Assembly: GCA_902803625.1 (NCBI GenBank)
Contig: CADCQV010000365.1
Coordinates: 1-22,667 of the forward strand
Direction: 5' to 3'
Source of the DNA: an uncultured Lachnospiraceae bacterium
GTDB lineage: Bacteria; Bacillota; Clostridia; Lachnospirales; Lachnospiraceae
Length of the DNA: 22,667 bases
The notes under the pieces were generated by a model. That model ran no database searches. It was not told where the DNA came from and was given only the letters and a program-made list of their open reading frames with translations. Position numbers and translations under genes: made by a program. This document shows positions 15,941 through 22,667 of this stretch, piece by piece; the stretch's first letter is position 1, and every line of letters begins with the position of its first letter.

Positions 15941-17539
15941 ATGTTGAGAATAAACGAGATCCGGTCGGATCACGAACTGAATACGGAGGAGCTTTACAAA
16001 AAGACTGCTAAAATTCTTAAGGTCAGGACAGCTGATCTTAAGGAGCTGCAAATTATTAAGAAATCCCTTGATGCCAGGCGTAAGAATGATATTAAGCATA
16101 TTTATGCGGTGGCGGTTTCAGTCCCCAATGAAGAGAAGATATTAAACAGGCTGCGGGACAGGAGAGTATCATTATATTCGGAGAAATGCTATTCGCTTCC
16201 GAAGCCGGTTTCCGGGGCTATAATAGAAAATCCACCGGTGGTTGTGGGCTTCGGTCCTGCCGGGATGTTTGCGGCTCTCTGTCTTTCTTATGCCGGTCTT
16301 AAACCTCTTGTTCTGGAGAGGGGAGACGAGGTTGATATAAGAGCCGGGAAGGTTATGGAGCTCTGGGATAAGGGGATTCTTGATACTGAAAGCAATGTGC
16401 AGTTCGGTGAAGGCGGGGCAGGGACTTTTTCTGACGGGAAGCTGAATACCGGCATCAGGGATAAGGAAAACCGGAACCGCTTCGTTCTTGACAGCTTTGT
16501 GAAATACGGGGCTCCTGAGACTATTCTTACTGATAATAAGCCTCATATCGGCTCTGATGTCTTAAAGAGGATCGTAAAAAGTATCAGGCGTGACATTATA
16601 GATCACGGCGGTACTGTCAGGTTCAGATCCAGGTTTACGGGTTTTGAAACGGACAGGGACGGGCTCTTAAAGGGTATTTATATTAATGATGAGGAGTTTA
16701 TAAGCTGTGAGCGGCTTATCCTTGCAATTGGCCACTCGGCAAGGGATACCTTCGAAGGGCTTTTGAATGCTTCTCTTATAATGGAGCCAAAGAGCTTTGC
16801 CGTGGGTATCAGGGTGCAGCATCTGCAGGAAGACATCAACCGGGCTATGTTCGGGGCGGAAAGGGAGCGTATCCGTAGAAATGCGGATTATAAGCTAACA
16901 TTCCGTGCCCCCTCCGGAAGGGGAGTCTATTCCTTCTGCATGTGTCCGGGGGGCTATGTGGTTAATTCCTCAAGTGAGGAGAGGATGCTCTGCATTAATG
17001 GTATGAGCTATTCCGGGAGGGACGGTCTGAACGCCAATTCCGCGATCGTCGTGACCGTATCCCCGTCCGACTATATTGAGCTGGGATACGGACAGGCCGG
17101 GGTATTATCAGGCATGGAGTTCCAGAGGGAGCTTGAAAGAAGAGCTTTTTCTGAAGGGAAGGGCCTGATACCCTGCCAGAGACTTGATGATTTTCGTGAA
17201 AACAGGATTAGTGAGGGCTTTGGAAAAATCAGTCCCCAATGCAAAGGAGGATACTCTTACGGAAACATAAGAAATATCCTCCCTGATTTCATATCAAGTG
17301 ATATTATTTCTGCCTTTGGCTCCTTTGGTCAGAGGATACAGGGCTTTGATGACCCGGATTCCCTGCTTTCCGGAGTTGAGAGCCGTACTTCCTCACCGGT
17401 CAGGATACTTAGAAATGAGAATTTCCTGTCTTCGGTTCCCGGGATTTTCCCCGCCGGAGAGGGCGCCGGCTATGCCGGAGGCATTATGTCCGCCGCCATT
17501 GACGGACTAAAGTGTGCCGAAGCACTGCTTAAGTACTGA
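15941..17539 (+). CDS. COG2509-type FAD-dependent protein
   Basis: The 532-residue cytoplasmic flavoprotein matches a widespread but uncharacterised group (COG2509). A small N-terminal alpha/beta domain (1-90) with RKNDIKHIYAVAV precedes the FAD domain, whose motif VVVGFGPAGMFAAL covers about 100-113. Further family landmarks are SNVQFGEGGAGTFSDGKLNT, ILAIGHSARDTF, GVYSFCMCPGGYVVNSSSE, and the C-terminal FPAGEGAGYAGGIMSAAIDG that closes the FAD site. The distinctive FGEGGAGTFSDGKL makes it clearly separate from the HI0933 protein upstream. Substrate is unknown. The ATG has GGGAGGAAA seven bases upstream. The stop codon abuts the stop of the convergent binding-protein gene (TGATCA), with no terminator between. 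Confidence 0.9.
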   Translation: MLRINEIRSDHELNTEELYKKTAKILKVRTADLKELQIIKKSLDARRKNDIKHIYAVAVSVPNEEKILNRLRDRRVSLYSEKCYSLPKPVSGAIIENPPVVVGFGPAGMFAALCLSYAGLKPLVLERGDEVDIRAGKVMELWDKGILDTESNVQFGEGGAGTFSDGKLNTGIRDKENRNRFVLDSFVKYGAPETILTDNKPHIGSDVLKRIVKSIRRDIIDHGGTVRFRSRFTGFETDRDGLLKGIYINDEEFISCERLILAIGHSARDTFEGLLNASLIMEPKSFAVGIRVQHLQEDINRAMFGAERERIRRNADYKLTFRAPSGRGVYSFCMCPGGYVVNSSSEERMLCINGMSYSGRDGLNANSAIVVTVSPSDYIELGYGQAGVLSGMEFQRELERRAFSEGKGLIPCQRLDDFRENRISEGFGKISPQCKGGYSYGNIRNILPDFISSDIISAFGSFGQRIQGFDDPDSLLSGVESRTSSPVRILRNENFLSSVPGIFPAGEGAGYAGGIMSAAIDGLKCAEALLKY

Positions 17540-18313
17540 TCAGATATACTTTTTTACCAGCTCATCGTAAGTGCCGTTTTCCTTTAGCTTCTTTAGTGCA
17601 TTGTCGATCGCAGTCTTTAATTCACTGTCTCCCTTCGGAATAGCGATGGCATAGTTTTCAACCTCGAAGCCGAAGTCGGCGCCGTCAAGATCCGTTATGA
17701 CTCCCTCAAAGTTCTTTACAAAAACTCCTGCGGGATTACTGTCGACTATTACCGCATCTACCCTGCCGTTAACCAGATCATTTACGGCATCAACAGCCTT
17801 AGTGTACTGCGCTGCGGTGGCACCCTCGATATCCTCCACAAGGAAATCTCCTGTTGTTCCAAGCTGTACACCTATTTTCTTTCCTTCAAGGTCGTCAGCG
17901 CTTGAGATATCGGAGCCGACCGGTACCAGAACATGCTGCACCGCATCAAAATAGGGTTCGGAAAAGTCCACAGACTGCTTTCTTTCATCCGTAACGGTCA
18001 TTCCGGCAATGGCTACGTCTGTCTTTGAACCGATGGCGGACACCAAAGAATCAAAGTCCATATTTTCAATTACTACCTTTACGCCAAGCTCATCACCTAT
18101 AGCCTTGATCAGAGCCATGTCAAAGCCGTCGGGTTCGCCGTCATCCCCCACATATTCAAAGGGCGGGAACTCCGCATTTGTGCCCACTGTGAGGACTCCG
18201 TCAGAGAGAGCCTCTGATTTGGAAGCTGAGCCTGTGCTTCCACCTGCACCGCAGCCGGCCATCATACTAACGACCATTGCGGTTGATAAAATAACACCTA
18301 GTAACTTTTTCAT
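17540..18313 (-). CDS. Amino acid ABC transporter substrate-binding lipoprotein
   Basis: The 257-residue protein is a family 3 solute-binding protein for polar amino acids. It has a lipoprotein signal with MMAGC (Cys21), a short Gly/Ser linker, then LTVGTNAEFPPFEYVGDDGEPDGFD, the usual start of the mature domain, followed by AIAGMTVTDERKQSVDFSEPYF and a second lobe with GKKIGVQLGTTGDF. It should be anchored outside the cell and deliver ligand to the permease and ATPase encoded upstream on the same strand. It has a strong AAGGAGG site before the ATG. Unlike the normal compact operon, 443 bp of repeats separate it from the ATPase gene. The exact amino acid (glutamine, arginine, cystine or other) cannot be named. 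Confidence 0.93.
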   Translation of the reverse strand: MKKLLGVILSTAMVVSMMAGCGAGGSTGSASKSEALSDGVLTVGTNAEFPPFEYVGDDGEPDGFDMALIKAIGDELGVKVVIENMDFDSLVSAIGSKTDVAIAGMTVTDERKQSVDFSEPYFDAVQHVLVPVGSDISSADDLEGKKIGVQLGTTGDFLVEDIEGATAAQYTKAVDAVNDLVNGRVDAVIVDSNPAGVFVKNFEGVITDLDGADFGFEVENYAIAIPKGDSELKTAIDNALKKLKENGTYDELVKKYI

Positions 18314-18378
18314 TTTTCTCCTCCTTATATTAATACACTTTCATTGTGTAAAAACTGCGTTATTCTGAGAGCTCTTTT

Positions 18379-18446
18379 CCTGTTATCCTGAGCGTCCTTA
18401 TCTTGTCATCTTGAGTGCCCTTATCCTGTCATCCTGAGCGCCAGCG
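18379..18446. repeat. Three tandem 22-23 bp units of the short repeat tip
   Basis: Units start at 18379, 18402 and 18425 and follow the pattern CCTGTCATCCTGAGCGCCCTT with two or three changes each. The last unit continues into a complete short-repeat arm. This parallels the array at 257-409, which also grew from the same tip (TGTCATCCTG reads as CAGGATGACA on the other strand). Confidence 0.8.
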
Positions 18447-18498
18447 AAGGATCTTTCCATCCGGAAAAAGAAGATTCTTTGCTTCGCACAGAATGACA
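18427..18498. repeat. Inverted pair of short-repeat arms
   Basis: The left arm (18427-18455) carries ATCCT...AGGAT and the right arm (18471-18498) carries ATTCT...AGAAT; the arms are roughly reverse complements with 15 bases between. Here the TGTCA/TGACA ends face outward, opposite to the arrangement at 241-449. Confidence 0.8.
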
Positions 18499-18522
18499 CC
18501 AACTTGTACGTCATTGAAAGCC

Positions 18523-18709
18523 TACCCACGGATATCCATACGGCGGCTGCAAGGCAGATCGATAGCGAGCGACTGCAGTTTTGCACCGAAATGTGGCGGT
18601 GCGCAGGAGAAAGCGCTCTTTTTCTCCGGAGCACCGTCCAGATATTTCGGTGCAAAACAAAGGTAGAGAGCGTGATCTGACTTGCATCTGCCCAATGGAT
18701 ATCCGGGTA
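18523..18709 (-). repeat. Long imperfect palindrome, copy B
   Basis: This is the inverted counterpart of 15691-15868. The core 18571-18663, read on the minus strand, matches copy A from about 15731 to 15824 at roughly 90% by eye. The outer arms differ from copy A but still match each other: TACCC-AC-GGATATCCAT (18523 on) opposite the reverse complement of ATGGATATCCGGGTA (to 18709), followed by GCAAGGCAGATC against GATCTGACTTGC. The inner stem GCACCGAAAT / ATTTCGGTGC (18583-18592 with 18644-18653) is perfect. Confidence 0.85.
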
Positions 18710-18756
18710 AAATCCTACATCTGCCAGGTGGGTGTCCGCACAGAAAGGCAACGGGC

Positions 18757-19479
18757 TCACAACACCTTGGACAGGAATTCCTGCAGCCTCTTTGACTGAG
18801 GTGAGTTAAACAGGAGCTCAGGGGGATTCTCCTCGGCTATGCCGCCGTCCTCGATAAAGAGCACCCTGGTAGCCACCTCACGGGCAAAGCCCATTTCATG
18901 GGTAACAATAACCATTGTCATACCGATTTCCGCAAGGCTTTTAATAACATCCAGCACTTCACCAACCATCTCCGGATCAAGGGCAGAGGTCGGTTCGTCA
19001 AAGAGCATGACCTTCGGATTCATAGCAAGGGAGCGTACTATGGCGATACGCTGCTTCTGTCCGCCTGAAAGGGAAGAGGGGTAGGAATCGGCCTTTTCCT
19101 CCAGATTTACACGTTTAAGAAGTGAAAGAGCCTTTTCCTTTGCTTCCTCCTTTGACAGTAACCCAAGTTTTACGGGAGCGAGTGTAATATTCTCCATAAC
19201 GGTCTTATTGGCGAACAGATTAAAGCTCTGGAAGACCATCCCCATATGCTCGCGTATCTTATTAATATTGGTTTTCGGATCTGTTATGAGCTTGTCCTCA
19301 AACCAGATTTCGCCGGAATCCGGGGTTTCCAGAAGGTTAAGACAGCGGAGAAGTGTACTTTTTCCCGAACCGGAGGGTCCGATTATCGCAACCTTTTCGC
19401 CCTGTTCGATCCTTGTGGACACATTATCCAGTACCTTTACCCCGTTGAAGCTTTTGCAGAGGTTTTTAACGGTTATCAC
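18757..19479 (-). CDS. Amino acid ABC transporter ATP-binding protein
   Basis: The 240-residue protein is a GlnQ/HisP-type ATPase that powers the importer. Walker A is GPSGSGKST (34-42), Q-loop Gln84 lies in MVFQSFNLF, the signature is LSGGQKQR (137-144), Walker B is VMLFDEP (157-163), and the switch His194 is in THEMGFAR. All catalytic residues are intact. The start is GTG with AAGGAGG about ten bases upstream. It overlaps the permease 3' end by 14 bases, so the two are coupled. The 3' end is followed by the repeat-filled gap rather than directly by the binding-protein gene. Confidence 0.95.
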   Translation of the reverse strand: MITVKNLCKSFNGVKVLDNVSTRIEQGEKVAIIGPSGSGKSTLLRCLNLLETPDSGEIWFEDKLITDPKTNINKIREHMGMVFQSFNLFANKTVMENITLAPVKLGLLSKEEAKEKALSLLKRVNLEEKADSYPSSLSGGQKQRIAIVRSLAMNPKVMLFDEPTSALDPEMVGEVLDVIKSLAEIGMTMVIVTHEMGFAREVATRVLFIEDGGIAEENPPELLFNSPQSKRLQEFLSKVL

Positions 19480-20158
19480 TTTTTCTCAGCCTCCTTTCCA
19501 GTGCCTCCAGAAGAAGGGTGAGTATCTTTATGATTATGAAGTAGATCACAGCTGCGCCAATAAGAGGCATAAATGCTTCGTAGGTACGGCTTGATATCTG
19601 GCTCGCGGTTCTTGTAAGATCCGACAGGCTCACATAACCTACAATGGCGGTTTCCTTGATAAGCATGATAAATTCGTTTCCGATGGGCGGAAGAACGTTT
19701 TTGAATGCCTGTGGAAGGACTATTTCCTTCATGGTCATAGCCTTTGTGAGACCCAAGGATCTTCCTGCTTCCATCTGTCCCTTATCAACAGCAAGTATTC
19801 CGGCTCTTATTATCTCGGAAACGTAGGCTCCGGAGTTTATGCCGAAGGACAGGGATGCAACTAAAAGCCCGTTCTTTGAGGATGAAAAGACTATGAACCA
19901 CATAATGAGAAGCTGCAGTACGGAGGGGGTTCCTCTTATTACGTCCACATAGGCCGTAGCTATATACCACCATAATGTGTGCTTCCTTCCGTTCTTTGGC
20001 TCTGAAAGCCTCATAAGAGCGATGATACAGCCTATTATGATGCCAATGATGCCTGCAGCCACGGCGATCTCCAGGGTAACGCCGAGACCCTTAAGGTACA
20101 GGATCCATCTGTCCTTAACAATGAATGCATTATAAAATTTTGTTTCTAAATTGTTCAT
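19466..20158 (-). CDS. Amino acid ABC transporter permease
   Basis: The 230-residue membrane protein is a HisM/GlnP-type permease. About five membrane segments are visible, the first at about 22-48 (LGVTLEIAVAAGIIGIIIG) and the last at about 195-217. The family motif IRGTPSVLQLLI precedes the EAA loop EAGRSLGLTKAMTMKEIVLPQAFKNVLPP, in which Gly and the hydrophobic spacing that contact the ATPase are conserved. It is the first gene of the minus-strand transporter cluster. The ATG has only weak ribosome-binding potential; a promoter-like TTGACT-17-TAGTAT ends six bases before it. The divergent proB starts 180 bp away. Confidence 0.93.
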   Translation of the reverse strand: MNNLETKFYNAFIVKDRWILYLKGLGVTLEIAVAAGIIGIIIGCIIALMRLSEPKNGRKHTLWWYIATAYVDVIRGTPSVLQLLIMWFIVFSSSKNGLLVASLSFGINSGAYVSEIIRAGILAVDKGQMEAGRSLGLTKAMTMKEIVLPQAFKNVLPPIGNEFIMLIKETAIVGYVSLSDLTRTASQISSRTYEAFMPLIGAAVIYFIIIKILTLLLEALERRLRKSDNR

Positions 20159-20164
20159 TTGTCC

Positions 20165-20193
20165 ATACTACCGCAGAGAAAATAATAAGTCAA
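20165..20193 (-). promoter_or_regulatory. Sigma-A-type promoter for the ABC transporter genes
   Basis: On the minus strand TTGACT (20193-20188) and TAGTAT (20170-20165) are 17 bases apart. The -10 box ends six bases before the permease ATG, so transcription would begin at or next to the start codon. The spacing and -35 are good; the resulting near-leaderless message is unusual and leaves some doubt. Confidence 0.5.
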
Positions 20194-20338
20194 AGAAAAA
20201 TTCATTTATTTGTATTATTATGCAGGAGTATGCTTGCAGATATGCAGTCAATGCGGGTGGAGATAGTGATGCGTTTATCCTGGCAGCACTGACGGGACAG
20301 GCTGGCAGAAAGTAAGGTTGTGTGTTATATTAAACAGG

Positions 20339-21208
20339 ATGCGTGATTTTTCAAAACATAAAAGAATAGTAATAAAGATAGGATCCAGCTCCGTTACACA
20401 TAAGGAGACCGGAGGTGCGGATCTTATAAGGATAGAGAAGCTGGTCAGAGAGCTTACAGATCTCCATAACGGAGGAAGGGACGTGATACTGGTGTCTTCA
20501 GGTGCCATCTCCGTAGGGCTTAAGGCCGCAAATATTAAGGATGTATATTACAGCGGGGAAGCTGTCAATGAAAACGGCCGTGATGAAAAGCTCCAGATAA
20601 AGCAGGCAGCGGCTGCCATTGGCCAGGCAAGGCTTATGATGATCTATCAGAAGTTCTTTTCTGAGTATAACCAGCTTACGGCGCAGGTTCTTATGACAAA
20701 GAGGACAATAAGGAATGACCTTAACCGCTATAATGCCCAGAACACCTTTTCAGAGCTCTTAAAGCTCGGTGTGGTTCCGGTGGTAAATGAAAATGACACC
20801 ATTTCCACCTATGAGATAGAGCTTGGGGATAATGATACCCTGTCCGCTATGGTGACGGCGCTTACGGAGGCGGATCTTCTTATACTTTTATCCGATATAG
20901 ACGGACTCTATGATGATGATCCGAGGAGAAATAAGGACGCACACTTTATCCCTGAGATCGTTGATCTCACTGACGAGGTGGATTCCTATGGTAAGAAGAG
21001 TACCGGCTCAAGGGTAGGAACCGGTGGAATGGCGACGAAGCTTAAGGCTGCCCATATTGCGGTTTCTTCAGGCGCTGATATGATCATAGCCAATGCAAAG
21101 GATCTGAATAATATACACAGGATCATAGCGGGAGAGGAAATAGGCACCTATATTCATGCAAAGAAAACAGCTGATTTTTATCTGCCTGATTTTCTGGAGG
21201 ATGACTGA
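20339..21208 (+). CDS. proB: Glutamate 5-kinase, short form without PUA domain
   Basis: The 289-residue cytoplasmic kinase phosphorylates glutamate in the first step of proline synthesis. Amino-acid-kinase motifs are KIGSSSV (13-19), LVSSGAISVG (51-60), NENDTIS, LSDIDGLYDDDPR and VGTGGMATKL. It ends after the kinase domain; the C-terminal PUA domain of the E. coli enzyme (367 residues) is absent. A short extra stretch (about 65-82, DVYYSGEAVNENGRDE) sits before KQAAAAIGQ. The ATG at 20339 is chosen because MRDFSKHKRIVIKIG fits the family; a TTG at 20318 would add seven residues, and neither has a clear ribosome binding site. proA is not adjacent. The stop overlaps the next start (TGATG context). 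Confidence 0.92.
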   Translation: MRDFSKHKRIVIKIGSSSVTHKETGGADLIRIEKLVRELTDLHNGGRDVILVSSGAISVGLKAANIKDVYYSGEAVNENGRDEKLQIKQAAAAIGQARLMMIYQKFFSEYNQLTAQVLMTKRTIRNDLNRYNAQNTFSELLKLGVVPVVNENDTISTYEIELGDNDTLSAMVTALTEADLLILLSDIDGLYDDDPRRNKDAHFIPEIVDLTDEVDSYGKKSTGSRVGTGGMATKLKAAHIAVSSGADMIIANAKDLNNIHRIIAGEEIGTYIHAKKTADFYLPDFLEDD

Positions 21209-21792
21209 TGGGGGATATCGTTTTATTAGGAGATACAAAGGAAATCATGAGAAAAAGGATAGTCCTTCTTCGTGAGTGCATGACACCGGTGGAGAGGGAG
21301 AAGGCTTCCTACTATGCCTTTGACAGGTTTTTCAAGCTTCCGGAATACCAGACCGCTGAGAACATCTTTGCCTTTGCGGGCTACGGCTCGGAGGTCGCCA
21401 CCATGAATTCCGTTTTCAAGATGATAAACAGCGGAAAGAAGGTCTCTCTTCCCAAGGTCATTGATGAAAAACATATGGAATTTTATGAGATAAGAAGGAT
21501 CTCCGATATAAAGAAAAACAGTATAGGCATTCCCGAACCGGAGGTTGAATATCCTCCTTCCGATTATAAGCCCGATATGATGCTGATCCCGGGCTGCGCT
21601 TTTGACCGTGATTTTAACAGGCTTGGCTATGGCAGGGGATATTTCGACAGATATTTAAGGGAAAAGGGCTATGAGAAATTTGTATGGAAGATAGCTATGG
21701 GCTTTGCCTGTCAGGTTGTGGAGCAGGTTCCTACGGAGGAGTGGGATGTTCCGGTGGATATGATAATCACAGAAAAAGAGGTCATACGTTAA
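21208..21792 (+). CDS. 5-formyltetrahydrofolate cyclo-ligase
   Basis: The 194-residue cytoplasmic enzyme converts 5-formyltetrahydrofolate to 5,10-methenyltetrahydrofolate using ATP, returning a storage folate to one-carbon metabolism. The C-terminal motif PGCAFDRDFNRLGYGRGYFD (128-147) is the family signature, and the N-terminal MRKRIVLLRECMTPVEREK supplies the basic phosphate-binding stretch. Length is normal. The ATG at 21208 shares one base with the proB stop; an ATG at 21247 (residue 14) is an alternative start closer to the usual family N-terminus. The next gene, miaB, starts four bases after the stop. The symbol is left blank because usage (ygfA, fau, mthfs) varies. Confidence 0.93.
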   Translation: MGDIVLLGDTKEIMRKRIVLLRECMTPVEREKASYYAFDRFFKLPEYQTAENIFAFAGYGSEVATMNSVFKMINSGKKVSLPKVIDEKHMEFYEIRRISDIKKNSIGIPEPEVEYPPSDYKPDMMLIPGCAFDRDFNRLGYGRGYFDRYLREKGYEKFVWKIAMGFACQVVEQVPTEEWDVPVDMIITEKEVIR

Positions 21793-21795
21793 AAT

Positions 21796-22667
21796 ATGGA
21801 AGACATAGATAAGATTGTTTCCTCTCCGCCGGGGAAGGAACCGGAGAGACAGTATTATTTTATAAATAAGCTTATGCAGAGGAATGCTGCTTTTTTCGAA
21901 AAAAATAAGCGGCGTTCCCGTTTTTTCATACAGACCTTCGGCTGCCAGATGAATGAAAGGGATTCTGAAAAAATGGCCGGGGTCTTTATTAAGTCCGGCT
22001 TTGAAAGCTCAGAAAGCGAAGAAGAAGCAGATGTTATTTTATATAACACCTGTACCGTAAGGGATAATGCGGATCAGCGTGTTTTCGGAAGACTGGGGGT
22101 TCTTAAGGGCCTTAAGGATAAAAACCCCGGCCTTCTCATATGCCTTTCCGGTTGTATGATGCAGGAAAGCTCTGTTATAGAGAAGATAAAGAAAAGCTAT
22201 CCCTTTGTGGATCTTATTTTCGGAACCCACAATATCTATAAGCTTGCTGAGCTCCTTAATGAAAGGATAGAGTCCGGTTCACAGATAATCGATATCTGGG
22301 AGCACGAAAGAGAGATAGTGGAAGAGCTGCCCTCAAAACGTAAATATTCTTTTAAGAGCGGCGTAAATATAATGTACGGCTGCAATAATTTCTGCAGCTA
22401 CTGCATAGTGCCCTATGTAAGGGGGCGGGAGAGAAGCCGTGAGATAAAGGATATCATAAGGGAGATCGAGGCTCTTGTTTCCGATGGGGTAAAGGAGGTT
22501 ATGCTCCTCGGACAGAATGTTAATTCATACGGAAAAGGCCTGTCGGATAAAGTCACCTTTCCGGAGCTTTTAAGAGAGATCGAAAAGATAGAGGGGCTTA
22601 AACGGATACGCTTCATGTCCAGCCATCCGAAGGATTTAAGTGATGAGCTTATCAATGTAATGGCTTC
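21796..22667 (+). CDS. miaB: tRNA-2-methylthio-N6-dimethylallyladenosine synthase, N-terminal part (cut by window end)
   Basis: The open frame runs from ATG 21796 past the window end, 290 complete codons. MiaB is a radical-SAM methylthiotransferase that adds a methylthio group to position 2 of i6A37 in tRNAs. The N-terminal methylthiotransferase domain has its three cluster cysteines, Cys50 (TFGCQMNERDSE), Cys86 (NTCTVRDNADQR) and Cys120 (CLSGCMMQ). The radical-SAM motif is Cys196-x3-Cys200-x2-Cys203 (GCNNFCSYC), followed by VPYVRGRERSR and LLGQNVNSYG, which favour MiaB over RimO or MtaB. About 45 residues precede the first motif, a short extension common in Clostridia. The C-terminal TRAM domain lies outside the window. 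The start follows the cyclo-ligase stop by three bases. Confidence 0.95.
   Translation, partial: MEDIDKIVSSPPGKEPERQYYFINKLMQRNAAFFEKNKRRSRFFIQTFGCQMNERDSEKMAGVFIKSGFESSESEEEADVILYNTCTVRDNADQRVFGRLGVLKGLKDKNPGLLICLSGCMMQESSVIEKIKKSYPFVDLIFGTHNIYKLAELLNERIESGSQIIDIWEHEREIVEELPSKRKYSFKSGVNIMYGCNNFCSYCIVPYVRGRERSREIKDIIREIEALVSDGVKEVMLLGQNVNSYGKGLSDKVTFPELLREIEKIEGLKRIRFMSSHPKDLSDELINVMA

Larger units (their letters stand above)
18314..18756. other. 443-bp repeat-filled gap inside an ABC transporter gene cluster
   Basis: No gene is visible. From left to right it holds the binding-protein leader (about 18314-18360, with a TACAC-N7-GTGTA inverted repeat at 18334-18350), three tandem tip units (18379-18446), an inverted pair of short-repeat arms (18427-18498), and palindrome copy B (18523-18709). 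The last 47 bases before the ATPase stop show nothing recognisable. Confidence 0.8.

Noticed and set aside
15661..15947. Two overlapping plus-strand open frames of 66 and 94 codons before the COG2509 gene
   Set aside because: They translate palindrome copy A, and their residue content (Arg, Cys, His rich) is not protein-like.
18324..18352. TTTACA-17-TATAAG promoter for the binding-protein gene on the minus strand
   Set aside because: The -10 box overlaps the ribosome binding site (TATAAGGAGG), so a transcript starting there would lack it. A promoter in this leader is plausible but I cannot place it.
18398..18760. Open frames of 70-120 codons on both strands in the transporter gap
   Set aside because: They follow the repeat and palindrome sequences; open frames on both strands are expected from an inverted repeat without stops, and no ribosome binding site or protein-like pattern is seen.
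20230..20292. Possible 20-codon leader peptide upstream of proB
   Set aside because: An ATG follows CAGGAG by a single base, too close for a normal site; there is no attenuator structure and no run of proline codons.

Overview
The window looks like chromosomal DNA of an anaerobic Firmicute, most likely a Lachnospiraceae-type Clostridium relative. The pointers are a class B sortase, an Nfn-type NADPH/ferredoxin enzyme pair, the order zinc-ribbon protein - rlmH - phoH - (yqfF-like) - ybeY - DUF3048 lipoprotein, strong AGGAGG-type ribosome binding sites, and heavy use of ATA and AGA/AGG codons. I see no rRNA, tRNA, CRISPR array, phage gene or transposase. Species is not determinable from this alone.

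Layout. 1-240 is the 3' end of a sortase B gene. 241-480 is a repeat cluster: tandem units between inverted arms. 481-5164 holds metabolic genes: a cobalamin-dependent methionine synthase lacking the reactivation domain, translationally coupled to the acetolactate synthase large subunit, then a strong hairpin and the small subunit. 5264-7605 encodes the two subunits of an NfnAB-type transhydrogenase, behind a recognisable promoter and separated by one copy of the interspersed repeat. 7660-12725 is a tightly packed housekeeping run in which most neighbours overlap: zinc-ribbon membrane protein, RlmH, PhoH-like ATPase, a shortened PgpH/YqfF-like membrane protein whose HD site is destroyed, YbeY, and a DUF3048 lipoprotein. 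12733-15644 holds a MurJ/SpoVB-type flippase and an HI0933-family flavoprotein. 15941-17539 is a second, unrelated flavoprotein (COG2509 type).

On the minus strand, 20158-17540 is a polar amino acid ABC transporter (permease, ATPase, then the binding protein). Its last gene is separated from the other two by 443 bp filled with repeats. On the plus strand from 20339 come a short proB, a 5-formyltetrahydrofolate cyclo-ligase and miaB, which runs off the window end.

The most unusual content is in the gaps. A long imperfect palindrome of about 180 bp occurs twice (15691-15868 and, inverted, 18523-18709). Its two copies differ by paired changes that keep the stem intact, and their outer arms differ in sequence while each remains self-complementary. 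A second, shorter family (about 26 bp, ends ATCCT/AGGAT or ATTCT/AGAAT) is scattered at four places; it also shows paired changes and has twice expanded into tandem arrays. The degenerate PgpH-like protein is the most interesting gene-level observation.
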